A DNA stretch of 64,000 bases, taken from contig CAMAWD010000015.1 of assembly GCA_945861785.1 (NCBI GenBank), forward strand, positions 33,477 to 97,476, in the 5' to 3' direction. Below the pieces are notes generated by a model. It ran no database searches. It was not told the origin of the DNA and saw nothing but the letters and a program-made list of their open reading frames with translations. The position numbers and the translations under genes were made by a program. This stretch comes from Rhodoferax sp. OV413. Lineage in GTDB: Bacteria; Pseudomonadota; Gammaproteobacteria; Burkholderiales; Burkholderiaceae_C. How positions within the stretch are numbered: the first letter of the stretch is position 1; each line of letters starts with the position of its first letter. Positions 53,392 through 62,955 of this stretch are shown one piece after another.

Positions 53392-54225
53392 CTACATGAT
53401 GGCCGGCAGCGCACTGGCGGGGCTGCGCGCCTGGGCTGCGGCCTGATCGGCCGGTACATCCAGCGGCCAGAGCTTGGCCACATACCGGTGGCCGTTCACA
53501 CTGTCGTCGGCTTCGGTCATCAGCCACAGCAGCGGCGCGCGCATCAGCGTGGGCGACAGCAACTGGCCATCCGCGCCGCGCCGCGGGCTGCCGCTGCCTG
53601 GCAGCATGGCGGTGTCGGACGCGCCACCCGGCAGGAGCACGTTGGTCACCACTCCGGTGCCCTGCAGGTCTCGGGCCCACACTACGCTCATCGCCTCCAG
53701 TGCCGCCTTGCTGGGGCCATAGGGGCAGTAGCCGGTTCGCACCATCGTCGCCTGGCTGGTGGAGATGTTCACCACCCGCCCGAAGCCCTGCGCCACCATG
53801 GCGGGCACGCAGGCCCGGGCCATCAGGAAGGCGCCCAGCACATTCGCATCGATGATGTTGCGAAAGCCCTGGGGATCCGCTTGCCAGAACAGGGCCGGCT
53901 TGTGGGTGAATTCTTCGCTGATCTCGCGCATCCCGCGCCCGGCGTTGTTGACCAGGCCGTCGATGCGCCCGAAGGCCTCGATGCCGTGCGCGGCGACCGC
54001 CTGGCAGTCGCTCCAGGACGCGACATCGGCGATCCGCCAGGCCGCGACCGGTGTGCTGTGCCCCGCATTCCAGCGGGCGCAGGCCTGTGCGAGTTCGGCC
54101 GGCGCACGTGCACCGGTGATCAGCACGCGGTGCCCTGCGTGCACCAGGGCGTCTGCCATCTCCCAGCCCAGGCCGCGGCCCCCTCCGGTGACGATGACGG
54201 TTCTGATGGTGGGTGGTTGGGGCAT
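53392..54225 (-). CDS. SDR-family oxidoreductase
   Basis: The 277-residue enzyme has VIVTGGGRGLGWEMADAL (about 10-27), NNAGRG, and the active-site YGPSK (in CPYGPSKAALEAM) with a preceding Ser in NISTSQA. The ATG at 54225 begins MPQPPTIRTVIV. It is a single gene facing the MBL gene, and the substrate is unknown. Confidence 0.9.
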   Translation of the reverse strand: MPQPPTIRTVIVTGGGRGLGWEMADALVHAGHRVLITGARAPAELAQACARWNAGHSTPVAAWRIADVASWSDCQAVAAHGIEAFGRIDGLVNNAGRGMREISEEFTHKPALFWQADPQGFRNIIDANVLGAFLMARACVPAMVAQGFGRVVNISTSQATMVRTGYCPYGPSKAALEAMSVVWARDLQGTGVVTNVLLPGGASDTAMLPGSGSPRRGADGQLLSPTLMRAPLLWLMTEADDSVNGHRYVAKLWPLDVPADQAAAQARSPASALPAIM

Positions 54226-54603
54226 GGAGCAGGCTTGCGGTGTCAGAAGAGGGGCACCGAAACCAGTGCCTGCGTGAGCATGGCGCGCGTCATGCGGTGA
54301 GTGGACCTGAAATATATACCAATCAAAGAAGCCGAAAAAAAGCTCTGGGGCAATTTCCTTGCGATGCACCTGTTTCTGGCGCAATTGCCGTAAAAGAGCA
54401 GTTGCTTCCCCTGTTTTTCTCAAACCATTGTGCAGCATTTGTTCGAAGCTGGCGACCTGGCTGCCGTCCGTGAACTGGGCTGCCGCGGTTCGCTTGGGGG
54501 CCGGGGCGGCGCAGGCTGGCGGTCGCAGATCGGTTATCGTGCGCACAATCGTTACCAGGCGCATGGCGCGCGCTGGCACGATCCTTCGAGGACGAAACAC
54601 AAA
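54226..54603. other. 378-bp gap between SDR and tusA, no supported gene
   Basis: The stretch is divergent between the SDR gene and the second tusA. An AT-rich patch (GAAATATATACCAATCAAAG, 54309-54328) could serve as promoter. An open frame on the - strand continues from the SDR gene upstream without similarity to known proteins. Confidence 0.55.
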
Positions 54604-54831
54604 ATGGATTTCACCAAGGAACTTGACGCCGCTGGCCTGGCCTGCCCATTGCCAATCGTCAAAACCAAAAAGGCGCTTGCCGACATGGCGTCCGGGCAGG
54701 TACTGCGCGTGATCGCCACCGACCCAGGCTCGGTCAGCGACATGGCGGCATTTGCCGAGCAGACCGGCCACGCGCTGCTGCAACAAGGCCGCGAGACCGG
54801 CAGGTTCATTTTTTACCTCAAAAAGTCATGA
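54604..54831 (+). CDS. TusA-family sulfurtransferase (copy 2)
   Basis: The 75-residue sulfur carrier has GLACPLPIVKTKKAL with the active Cys14, GQVLRVIATDPGS and GRFIFYLKK. It is closely similar to the copy at 13959-14186. It is followed by yeeE and a rhodanese gene, giving a sulfur-import and sulfur-transfer unit. ATG 54604. Confidence 0.93.
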   Translation: MDFTKELDAAGLACPLPIVKTKKALADMASGQVLRVIATDPGSVSDMAAFAEQTGHALLQQGRETGRFIFYLKKS

Positions 54832-54918
54832 AGCCGCTGCGTCATCCCGGCCAGTCGGCCACGCTGGCCAGCAGCATCGGGCATGCCACACCCTGGTGGA
54901 TGTCCGCCGGAGCCCGCC

Positions 54919-56022
54919 ATGGATAACGCGATCAACCCGGCATTGGTCGTCGTGTGGGGCGGCTTCGTCCTGGCATTCATCTTCGGCGCTGTCGCCAACA
55001 AGGGCAACTTCTGCATCATGGGCGCGATCTCCGACGTGGTCAACATCGGCCATTGGGGCCGCATGCGCATGTGGCTGCTGGCGGTCGCGGTTGCCATCAT
55101 CGGCGCCAACCTGTTGCATTATTTCGGTCAGGTCGACCTGACCAAATCGGTGTACCAGCGCCCCGTGCTGCCCTGGCTGTCGTTGCTGCTTGGAGGTGCC
55201 CTGTTTGGCGTGGGCATGACGATTTCCGCCGGCTGCACCAACAAGAACCTGGTGCGGCTCGGCGGCGGCAGCCTGCGCTCCCTGGTGGTACTGGTGTTTC
55301 TGGCAATTTCCGCCTACATGACGCTCAAGGGCCTGTTCGCCCAGTGGCGCAGCAGCTACCTGGACCCGGTTGCCATCGACCTGACGACGCTGGGCCTGGC
55401 CAATCCGGGCCTGGGTACGCTGGTGGCGAAATTCACCGGGTTGCCAGGGCCCACAGCGCTGCTTGCCACGCTGGGCGGGGTCGGCGTGTTGCTGCTGGCC
55501 TTCGTGTTCACCGATGCGCGCTTCCGGCGCAACCAGGTCCAGGTCATCGGCGCACTGGTGCTGGGGTTGCTGGTGGTGGCAGGCTGGTATCTCACGGGGC
55601 ACCTGGGTTACGGGGAAAATCCCGAGACCCTCGAGATGGCCTATTTCGCAACCAATACGCGCACCTTGGAGTCGATGAGTTTCGTGGCCCCGACGGCCTA
55701 CAGCCTGGAATTGTTCGTGTTGTGGACCGACAAGTCCCTGCGCATCAGTTTCGGTATTGCCAGTGTGGCGGGCGTGGTGCTGGGCTCGTTTGCCTATGCC
55801 GTTGTGAGCCGGCAATTCCGCTGGGAAGGCTTCGCGTCCCTGCAGGATTTGCGGACCCAATTGACCGGCGCAGTCTTGATGGGGTTTGGCGGTGTCACCG
55901 CGATGGGTTGCACGGTCGGGCAAGGCATGTCGGGGCTGTCCACCCTGGCGCTTGGATCGTTTCTGGCAGTCGCAAGCATCGTGGCAGGCGCCGTTGCCAC
56001 CATGCAATGGCAGCAGCGCTGA
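54919..56022 (+). CDS. YeeE/YedE (TsuA-like) sulfur-compound transporter, copy 2
   Basis: The 367-residue membrane protein has conserved Cys motifs NFCIMGAISD, SAGCTNKNLVRLGGGSLR and AMGCTVGQGMSG. It is a paralogue of the gene at 14212-15306, with many blocks unchanged (YQRPV, TRTLES, FVAPTAYSLEL). It probably delivers thiosulfate or another sulfur anion to TusA copy 2. ATG 54919 follows an 87-bp gap. Confidence 0.92.
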   Translation: MDNAINPALVVVWGGFVLAFIFGAVANKGNFCIMGAISDVVNIGHWGRMRMWLLAVAVAIIGANLLHYFGQVDLTKSVYQRPVLPWLSLLLGGALFGVGMTISAGCTNKNLVRLGGGSLRSLVVLVFLAISAYMTLKGLFAQWRSSYLDPVAIDLTTLGLANPGLGTLVAKFTGLPGPTALLATLGGVGVLLLAFVFTDARFRRNQVQVIGALVLGLLVVAGWYLTGHLGYGENPETLEMAYFATNTRTLESMSFVAPTAYSLELFVLWTDKSLRISFGIASVAGVVLGSFAYAVVSRQFRWEGFASLQDLRTQLTGAVLMGFGGVTAMGCTVGQGMSGLSTLALGSFLAVASIVAGAVATMQWQQR

Positions 56023-56187
56023 GGACGACGGCGAATTCCCAGCGGCGCAGTTGCGGCCGCCGTGGGGCGTATGCATCTGCGGCCGCTCGATGCGGCGGCC
56101 GAAAAGCACTTGGATAGGGCCGACAAACAATGGGAGAATTCCCTGACCAGCCGTGCTTCCGCGGCCATCTCGCAACGCAGTAGACGC

Positions 56188-56625
56188 ATGCACACAAACG
56201 AAGCCCCTCCTTCCAACGACCAGGCCATGCTGGAGATCACGCTGCCAGCGGCCATGGAGTTGTGCCGCCTCGGCCTCGCCACGATGATCGACATCCGCCA
56301 GAGCTTCGAGATCGAGATGAAGGGGGCGATCCCTGGCACGGTGCATATCCCGATGTTCGAGGTCAAGGTCATGCTGGGCGACGCCTTGACCGAGGACGAG
56401 CAGGACATCCTGGACGCCGGCCAGCCCAAGGACATGGACGCCAAGACCTTCTTCACCATGATCAACCAACTGCACCATGCGCGCGACAACCTGCTGCTGT
56501 GCATCTGCAACAGTGGCAGGCGCAGCCTGACGGCAGCATCGCTGCTGCGCTCGCTGGGGTACCCCAAGGCCTTGTCGGTGGCGGGGGGCTTCCAGGCCTG
56601 GAAGAAGTTGCAGGTCGCGCCGTAG
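56188..56625 (+). CDS. Rhodanese-domain protein
   Basis: The 145-residue single-domain sulfurtransferase has MIDIRQSFEIEMKGAIPGTV and the active loop CICNSGRRSLTAASLLRSLG, where the second Cys is catalytic, followed by VAGGFQAWKK. It lacks a signal peptide, so it is cytoplasmic. It lies 165 bp after yeeE copy 2 and may take part in persulfide transfer with TusA. Confidence 0.88.
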   Translation: MHTNEAPPSNDQAMLEITLPAAMELCRLGLATMIDIRQSFEIEMKGAIPGTVHIPMFEVKVMLGDALTEDEQDILDAGQPKDMDAKTFFTMINQLHHARDNLLLCICNSGRRSLTAASLLRSLGYPKALSVAGGFQAWKKLQVAP

Positions 56626-56681
56626 GCTGGCCGTTTGGCGCCAGTCTGGTCAAGGGTGAAGGCGCTTGTGGGCGCTGGCGA

Positions 56682-57464
56682 TCAAGGCCCGCGAACTGCT
56701 TGGTTGGATGACAGACTGGGCAACAACTGCTCCAATTTTTGCTGTGCCTGGCGCGGATCGTCGTCGAACAAGGCCTGGATCCAGCCTGCCTCGCGCTGCG
56801 CGATCGTGCCAAGAAACTCTGTGGCGCCACAAGGGTGCGCGGCCATGGCGCCGAAAGTGTCAAAACCAAGCACCAAAAATTGGTGCAGGGCCCCCAGCCC
56901 CGCAGCCTGGGCGGGCACATGCATCAGCCGCAGCATCCAGCCCAGCGCCTTCTTGCGGGTCAGGCGCGACAGGGTCTGGCCCACCGACAACACGGTCTGC
57001 AATTGCCACAGCCGGTCGTCGCGCCGACCCACGGCGCGCCAGGCGGCCAGGTAGCTGCGCGCATCCACCGGCGCGCCCGCGCGGGCAAGGTCTGGCACCA
57101 GCTCCAGCCAGGTCTGCGCCATGGTGTGGTCCAGCGCCTCGCTGGTGGCGTGCAGCTGCGCCACCAGCGCTGCTGTGGCCACCACCTCTTGGGGCAAGGT
57201 CTGCTCCAGCCTGTTGGCCACGCGGGCGAATTGCCCGTCGCGGTCTGCGTAGTCCTTGCCACCATAAAGCTCCTGCAGGAAGAACGCAGTCGCCGGGCCT
57301 TGTACGCTGTCGGCGGCCAGGTCGGCGTAGGTGGATTCAAACCGGCGGGCCTGGTAATCGCGGATACCCACCAGCGCCTGCCGCAGCATGGGCGCGCCGT
57401 CGGCAACGCCACGCAATTCGGCCACGTGCGCGAGGGCCGAGCGGATCTGTTCTGCAGCGTGCAT
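56682..57464 (-). CDS. Conserved hypothetical protein with FFLQELYGGKD motif
   Basis: The 260-residue, mostly helical cytoplasmic protein contains ESTYADLAAD and AFFLQELYGGKDYADRDGQF, a block recognised from uncharacterised proteobacterial proteins (FFLEELYG type). The C-half has a hydrophobic stretch around LGALHQFLVLGFDTFGAM. No catalytic motif is known. ATG 57464 was chosen over an upstream ATG two codons into MQYAPP. It is a single gene, 45 bp from the M14 gene. Confidence 0.7.
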   Translation of the reverse strand: MHAAEQIRSALAHVAELRGVADGAPMLRQALVGIRDYQARRFESTYADLAADSVQGPATAFFLQELYGGKDYADRDGQFARVANRLEQTLPQEVVATAALVAQLHATSEALDHTMAQTWLELVPDLARAGAPVDARSYLAAWRAVGRRDDRLWQLQTVLSVGQTLSRLTRKKALGWMLRLMHVPAQAAGLGALHQFLVLGFDTFGAMAAHPCGATEFLGTIAQREAGWIQALFDDDPRQAQQKLEQLLPSLSSNQAVRGP

Positions 57465-57509
57465 GGGGGGAGCGTACTGCACCGCGCGACCCGCCCGGCT
57501 TGATCCAGG

Positions 57510-59213
57510 TCAGAGATGGCGGTCCATCAGACCCATCACCGGGTACCGCATCCACCCGGGTTCCTCGTGGCGCCGGCCGGCTGAGAAGATGAAGTCGAGC
57601 ACCGCCGATTGGTCTGCCAGCAACTCCGGATGGGCAAGCTTCCACTGGTCGAAGCGGGCCTGCAGCGCCGGCTCGTCCTGCAGCATCTCCAGGGCTGTGT
57701 CCTCGAACACATAGTCCGAATACCGCTCCTTCTTTTCCAGCACGCTGTTGAAGAAGCCCCAGCGAAAAAAACTGTCATGCGCCTGCGGCTCCAGCGTCTC
57801 GACCGCATACCGGGCACGGGGCTGGTCAAGATCGACAAGGCAGTCACCAGCCCGGGCACCATACGCGACAAACTCTGCTGCGACCTCCACCGCGTCATGA
57901 AAGATGCGCCCTTCGTATGGCAGCTGCCTGGAAACCACCGACAGGATGCGGTAAGCGCGCACCTGCATGGCTTGGTCGGCCTGGAGCCGGCGCAGCACCA
58001 CCCCATTCCACTGCAGGCGCTCTATCACCGCCTGCCAGGCGCGCGGCACCAGGTAGGCCCGTGGTGCGTCCACCACCACTTGCTCGACACAGCGCTCAAA
58101 ACAGGCGATGTCTTTCTCCCAGGGCTGGGTGCGGTCGTACGACAGCCGCGTGTAGTTGCCCAGCTTGCTGGGGCTGTAGACGGCCTTGAATCCGCGAAAT
58201 CGGGTCGGCGTGGGCCGGCTTTCGTCGATGCGCCACAACACCGGCCACTTGCCCCGCCGCATGGCGGCCAGCCGCGCCTGTCGACGCAACGCAGGGATCT
58301 GCTTGGCGTGGGTGACTGTGAACGCCAGCACGGATTCCACCAATGCACGCATCGCCGAATAACGGTCGGCGAAAGGTTTCAGCATGTGCGACTCGGGCAT
58401 GAAGCCGATGGTGTGGTGCAGCGCCGCGTAACCGGTCGAGAACCGGGGCGCATCCAGCATGTGGGTGATGCCGTCGTCGGGGGTGTCCTTGACCGGGTGC
58501 ACGTACGGGCTGGTTGGCCAGCCCCGGTGTTGCATGTCCTGGTAGATCGCCGGCACCATCTCGTCGCGCAAGAACGTGCCCAACGGGGCACCGAGCTTGT
58601 CCGACTGGGTGTGGATCAGCGTCATGGTGTACTGGTAGTCGGCTCCGTTGGAGGTGTGGGTGTCGACCATCACGTCCGGGTCCCAATCGGCAAAGAAACG
58701 GTTGAAGACCTGCGCCGCCAGGCTGTCGCATTTCACGAAATCGCGGTTCAGGTCGAGATTGCAGCCATTGGCCCGGAACCCGAAGGACTCGGGCCCGAGC
58801 TGGTTCACGCGCGAGCTGGTGTTGCGGTTCAGGCAACCATCGACGTTGTACACCGGGATGAACAGGAACACGGTGGCGCCCAGCGCCGCGAGGCGCTGCG
58901 GCTGGGTGCAGAAATCGCGCACCAGCGCCATGCAGCCGTCGATGCCCTCGGGCTCACCGGGGTGGATGCCGTTGTTGTTGAAGAACACACAACGCCCGTC
59001 GGCCTTGAGTCGCTCACGGTCGAACACGCCGTCCGCCGTGACGAGGCCGGCATGCAGAGGCACGCCGTTGTCAGACTCGCCAATCTGGGAAAAACGCAGC
59101 ACCGTCGGGAAGTCGGCTGCAAGTCGCTCGTACCACGCGACGCAGTCGGCCCAGCTGGTGGTCTGGTTGCCATTGCCACGTTCGAAGGGGGTGAGGTAGG
59201 CGTGTGTGTGCAT
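57510..59213 (-). CDS. M14-family zinc carboxypeptidase
   Basis: The 567-residue protein has the M14 zinc motif GIHPGEPEGIDG (His and Glu), NLDLNRDFVK (Arg of the substrate site), and DTHTSNGADYQYTM (third ligand His). The usual catalytic Glu should be near ESHMLKPF. No signal peptide is evident from MHTHAYLTPFE. The length includes a long C-terminal domain of unknown role. Homologues are annotated peptidase M14. Confidence 0.9.
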   Translation of the reverse strand: MHTHAYLTPFERGNGNQTTSWADCVAWYERLAADFPTVLRFSQIGESDNGVPLHAGLVTADGVFDRERLKADGRCVFFNNNGIHPGEPEGIDGCMALVRDFCTQPQRLAALGATVFLFIPVYNVDGCLNRNTSSRVNQLGPESFGFRANGCNLDLNRDFVKCDSLAAQVFNRFFADWDPDVMVDTHTSNGADYQYTMTLIHTQSDKLGAPLGTFLRDEMVPAIYQDMQHRGWPTSPYVHPVKDTPDDGITHMLDAPRFSTGYAALHHTIGFMPESHMLKPFADRYSAMRALVESVLAFTVTHAKQIPALRRQARLAAMRRGKWPVLWRIDESRPTPTRFRGFKAVYSPSKLGNYTRLSYDRTQPWEKDIACFERCVEQVVVDAPRAYLVPRAWQAVIERLQWNGVVLRRLQADQAMQVRAYRILSVVSRQLPYEGRIFHDAVEVAAEFVAYGARAGDCLVDLDQPRARYAVETLEPQAHDSFFRWGFFNSVLEKKERYSDYVFEDTALEMLQDEPALQARFDQWKLAHPELLADQSAVLDFIFSAGRRHEEPGWMRYPVMGLMDRHL

Positions 59214-59288
59214 TGGATGCGAGGCCCCGGTATTGGCAGGCAACTGTTGCCGACCCACCAACTTCGGTGTCGGTGGACCCGGCCTGGT

Positions 59289-59602
59289 CTATTTCTTGAT
59301 CGGGCTGATCTTGGAACCTTCAAACGTCAGGTTGTACATCAGGCCCTTGTTGGAAAAGATGAAGCCAATGATCGGTTTTTTGGCGGTGTCGCTGTCAACG
59401 GCGCCGCCCGCGCCCCGAGTGGCCAGCGCCACGCTGCCGTCCACACCGGCTTGCCAGCCAGCTCCTTGCCTGCACTGGTGTGCTGGTAGAAGGCAGCAAT
59501 TGCCTCGCGCACCTCCGCGTCGAGTTCGTCCTTGCTGGCGGCCTGCGTGAGCGTGCCAGACAAGGCCAGCAAGAACACGAAAAAAATCGAGCGAATTTTC
59601 AT
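59289..59602 (-). pseudogene. SYLF/YSC84-domain protein with internal deletion
   Basis: The N-terminus is intact (signal MKIRSIFFVFLLALSG, then DELDAEVREAIAAFYQHT and AGKELAGK). The C-terminus is found in another frame (GWQAGVDGSVALATRGAG and KPIIGFIFSNKGLMYNLTFE, ending KISPIKK). The middle of the domain is missing, and the two parts join at GGCTGGCAAG (59450-59459), which encodes both AGK and GWQ in the two frames. This is a deletion between short direct repeats that also breaks the frame. Confidence 0.8.
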
Positions 59603-59728
59603 CACCGGTTCTCCTTGGGTATCCCTGCCGCCATCATGACACAGCCGGGCCAAACAGCGGACGGTTGAGCCATTTTGGCGCCCAGTGAATCCAATGTCGC
59701 TCCGGAAGCACACGATACCAGCGCCGGC

Positions 59729-59990
59729 TCAGGGCCGGTCGAGCGTGAACAGTGCCACTTTTTCGTCTTTTCCGCGCAGCGCATTTCGCCCCAAGGGCCT
59801 GATCTGCAAAGCTGCGTCTGGCGCGAGCCGTTCGGCAAACCCAGTCGATGACTTCATGTCCACGAACATGAAGATCCGCTCTTCTTCGGCCGGTCTGTGG
59901 TATTTTCCTGTCAGGAAGGTTGAACAACGCGCCCTGGCCGAGCTTGTCGCTGATGTCAGCGTAAAACAAGGCCTTGCATGCAAAAGCGAC
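59729..59990 (-). pseudogene. Class III adenylate/guanylate cyclase remnant with internal deletion
   Basis: The frame reads TGKYHRPAEEERIFMFVDMK and SSTGFAERL, the start of the cyclase catalytic domain, then jumps to ALQIRPLGRNALRGKDEKVA and LFTLDRP, its C-terminal end; most of the domain is absent. Upstream, KLGQGALFN is in a neighbouring frame, so a one-base shift also occurred near 59925. No activity is expected. Confidence 0.75.
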
Positions 59991-60085
59991 TGCCCTGACT
60001 GCGCTGCGGGCTTTCGAAGCCGGCGGGTCTCGGCGGCGGAGATGGCAGCACACACCGCACAAGATTTTGAAAGCATTGGAAATTC

Positions 60086-61477
60086 ATGGGTGACTCGAAA
60101 ACTTCCGAACCGAGACCGGACATAACTTGCGATGTACTGGTGGTCGGCGCCGGTACAGCGGGCTTTGGTGCCGCCATCGCTGCAGCTCGCGCGGGGCTTT
60201 CGGTTCACCTGATCGAAGCCGGTACCAAGGTGGGTGGCGTGATGGCCTTTTGCCCCGGCATGCCGTGGGGCGGCGGTTATCCACTGGGCCGCAGCATCGG
60301 CGGCATTTTTCTGGAACTGACCGAGCGGCTTGCTGCCATGGCCCCGCCAGCGGCCGAGGTTCGTCCCTGTGTGCTGGAAAACTTTGGCCCTGAAGTGCAG
60401 TACGACCACGAACTTGCCACGCTGACAATGTTCGAGATGCTGTCGCAGGCCGGGGTGCGTTTGCATCTGGGCTGCCTCGTCGGAACCCCGCAGTTGGCGG
60501 GTGATCGGATCACCAGCGTCGCCTGTACCGATCGACGGGGGCAGTTCCATATCCGCCCCCGCATGGTGATCGATTGCTCGGGCGATGGTGACATCTCTGC
60601 GCGTGCCGGGGTGCCCTACACGGTTGGCGACGGCGTGGGCAACATGATGGCGGTCACGCTTTCCTTTCACATGAACGGGGCTGATTGCGATCGTGTTTTT
60701 GCGGACGGTGATCCTTACTTTCGCAGCCACGCGGCGCGGGGCATCGCCCAGGGTCGACTGCACCCCGACCTGGTCAAGCTCTATCTGATGCGGGGTTTTC
60801 ACCCCGGCAGCGTCTTTTGCAATACGGTCACCATCCGAGGCGTTGACGGCACCGATCCGGATGCGGTGGCGCTTGCCGCGCAGGAGGGGCGCAGGCGCTG
60901 CGCGCAGGTGGCGCGGTTCCTGATCGACTGCGTTGCGGGGTTCGAGCGGGCGCAGATGTGGGGCCTGGGGCCCACGGTGGGTGTGCGGGAGACGCGAAAG
61001 CTTGAAGCCCTGTACCGGCTGACGGCAGACGACCTGGCCCAGTCGAAGCGTTTTGGTGATGGCATTGTTGCGTGCGACAACCCGATCGACGATGTGATGC
61101 GAACCGCAGCGGAGATGACCCACGACGCGGCCGTGGCACGCGGCGACTACTACACCATCCCCCTGCGCACCATGATCCCGCGCCGGACCCGAAACCTGCT
61201 CTTTGCAGGGCGCCTGATTTCGGCCGATCCGGTGGCGTTCGCTTCGGTGCGCGGAATGCCCCAGTGCATCGCCATGGGGCAGGCCTGCGGGGTTGCGGCA
61301 GCACAGGCGCTCGCCACTGGCTGTGCGGTGCAGGAGATTGATGCGGCGGCGGTTGTGGCGACGCTCCAGTTGCAGGGGCTGCGCGGCATCGGTGGCAGAA
61401 ACCTGGCGGACCATGCTCCTGAGGCCCTCTGGCAGGAACCTGACCACGCGCCGCGCCGAGCGGCACAAAGGGCTTGA
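60086..61477 (+). CDS. FAD-dependent oxidoreductase (FAD_oxidored family)
   Basis: The 463-residue flavoprotein has FAD motif VLVVGAGTAGFGAAIAAARAG (17-37), a second-motif VIDCSGDGDISARAGVP, and a C-terminal GRLISADPVAFASVRGMPQC and MGQACGVAAAQAL typical of the FAD_oxidored (PF12831) group. The substrate is unknown. ATG 60086 gives MGDSKTSEP. It is monocistronic, following the cyclase remnant. Confidence 0.88.
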   Translation: MGDSKTSEPRPDITCDVLVVGAGTAGFGAAIAAARAGLSVHLIEAGTKVGGVMAFCPGMPWGGGYPLGRSIGGIFLELTERLAAMAPPAAEVRPCVLENFGPEVQYDHELATLTMFEMLSQAGVRLHLGCLVGTPQLAGDRITSVACTDRRGQFHIRPRMVIDCSGDGDISARAGVPYTVGDGVGNMMAVTLSFHMNGADCDRVFADGDPYFRSHAARGIAQGRLHPDLVKLYLMRGFHPGSVFCNTVTIRGVDGTDPDAVALAAQEGRRRCAQVARFLIDCVAGFERAQMWGLGPTVGVRETRKLEALYRLTADDLAQSKRFGDGIVACDNPIDDVMRTAAEMTHDAAVARGDYYTIPLRTMIPRRTRNLLFAGRLISADPVAFASVRGMPQCIAMGQACGVAAAQALATGCAVQEIDAAAVVATLQLQGLRGIGGRNLADHAPEALWQEPDHAPRRAAQRA

Positions 61478-61680
61478 GTCACGCGAATCCAAACCTGCCT
61501 GGATGCACTGAGATGTTGGGCGGAAATTCGCAAAGAGCCCTCGGTCTTATGTTCGATGGTCAAAAGGCCGCCACACAGAGGCATCCTGTTCGGCGAGTAC
61601 GTCGGCAACTTGCTGCGTTACGATAGGACCCCCATGGGACAACCACAGGGCGTCACTGAACGCTCGCACGCGCCAACCCC
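61478..61680. other. 203-bp gap, no supported gene
   Basis: This is noncoding sequence between the FAD oxidoreductase and the MFS gene. A - strand open frame overlapping it has no recognisable similarity. No clear terminator or operator was seen. Confidence 0.5.
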
Positions 61681-62955
61681 ATGCAACGCCTCTTGACCGA
61701 TCCCATACGCCCCACCCCACCGCCGATCCACCGCGACCCGCAGTTGCGCCGCCTGTGGGCCGTCGGCATGCTGATGTCAATGATCCGGTGGCTCGAGATC
61801 CTGGCGTTCGCGGTGTTCACCTACGACCAAACCAAATCCGCGTTGTGGGTGGCCAGTTTGATGATGCTGCGCCTGTTGCCGCTGTCCCTGTTCGGCCTGG
61901 CGCTGGGCGCACTTGCCTCGCACATGTCGCGCCGCCGGCTGCTGATCACGACGCATGCCGGTCTGTTCGCCACCTGCTTGCTGCTGCTGATCGTGTCCGC
62001 CTTCGGCGCCATCGAGGTCTGGCACCTGGCGGCGGCCAGTTTCGTCAATGGCATCGTCTGGGCGGGCGACATGCCCCTGCGCCGCGCTCTGATGGGCGAT
62101 CTTGCCGGCCACGGGCGCATGGCGCAGGTCATGTCGCTGGATGCCGTGGTCGCGAATGCCTGCCGCCTGATCGGCCCCATACTGGGCGGCCTGCTGCTGG
62201 CGCGTGGCGGCCTGCAGGCCGTGCTGCTGTGCGTGGCGCTGCTCTACCTGCCGGTGCTTGTGGCCCTGGGCGGCCTGGCCGATCCGCCCCAAACGCGGGA
62301 CGCCGCCACCAAACCCACGATCCGCGATCTGTTGCTGCGCGGCCTCTACGCAGCGCGCGAATCGCGCCGGCTTCAGGCAACCCTGTGGATCACGATTTTG
62401 TTCAACCTGTTCGGCTGGCCGGTCCTGAGCATGATCCCGGTGATCGGCCGGGACCAGCTTCACCTTGACGCGCAAGGTGTCGGCCTGCTGGCCAGCCTGG
62501 ACGGTATCGGCTCACTGCTGGGCGCGCTGGCGTTGACCTCGATCGCGCGGCACCTGCGCCACGGGCCGGTGTACCTGGGGGCGGTGCTGCTGTTTCTTGC
62601 GTTGCAGGTGGCCTTCGCCTGGAGCCATCATTTGCTGCTGACCGGCGCCATTTTGTTCGCCATCGGCGTCGCGCAGGCCGGCTTTGCGGTGATGCAGTCG
62701 ACGCTGGTGTACACCAGCGCGCCGGCGGATCGACGCGCGGATGTCATGGGCCTGACGACCATGTGCATCGGTGTCGGGCCGTTGGGGTTTCTGGCGATTG
62801 GCTGGCTCGCCGAGCGCCTGGGCGCCCCGACGGCCGCGCTGACCTGCGCGCTAAGCGGCCTCGTCGCCGTGGCATTGACCTGGCCGCTGTGCCGTGCCTG
62901 CTTCGAGAACCCGCGGCCAGCGGCATCGCCCCAGGAGCCGGGCGGTGGCGGATGA
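61681..62955 (+). CDS. MFS transporter (MFS_3/EntS-like efflux type)
   Basis: The 424-residue membrane protein has about 11-12 hydrophobic segments, the inter-TM2-3 loop ASHMSRRRLLITTH and the MFS_3-typical RALMGDLAGHGRMAQVMSLD and PADRRADVMGLTTM. It probably exports a small molecule or siderophore-like compound by proton antiport. The substrate is not deducible. Confidence 0.88.
   Translation: MQRLLTDPIRPTPPPIHRDPQLRRLWAVGMLMSMIRWLEILAFAVFTYDQTKSALWVASLMMLRLLPLSLFGLALGALASHMSRRRLLITTHAGLFATCLLLLIVSAFGAIEVWHLAAASFVNGIVWAGDMPLRRALMGDLAGHGRMAQVMSLDAVVANACRLIGPILGGLLLARGGLQAVLLCVALLYLPVLVALGGLADPPQTRDAATKPTIRDLLLRGLYAARESRRLQATLWITILFNLFGWPVLSMIPVIGRDQLHLDAQGVGLLASLDGIGSLLGALALTSIARHLRHGPVYLGAVLLFLALQVAFAWSHHLLLTGAILFAIGVAQAGFAVMQSTLVYTSAPADRRADVMGLTTMCIGVGPLGFLAIGWLAERLGAPTAALTCALSGLVAVALTWPLCRACFENPRPAASPQEPGGGG

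Noticed and set aside
61547..61780. - strand frame with SHGGPIVTQQVADVLAEQ
   Set aside because: It looks vaguely like an enzyme C-terminus, but the rest is antisense to the MFS gene and no family could be named.
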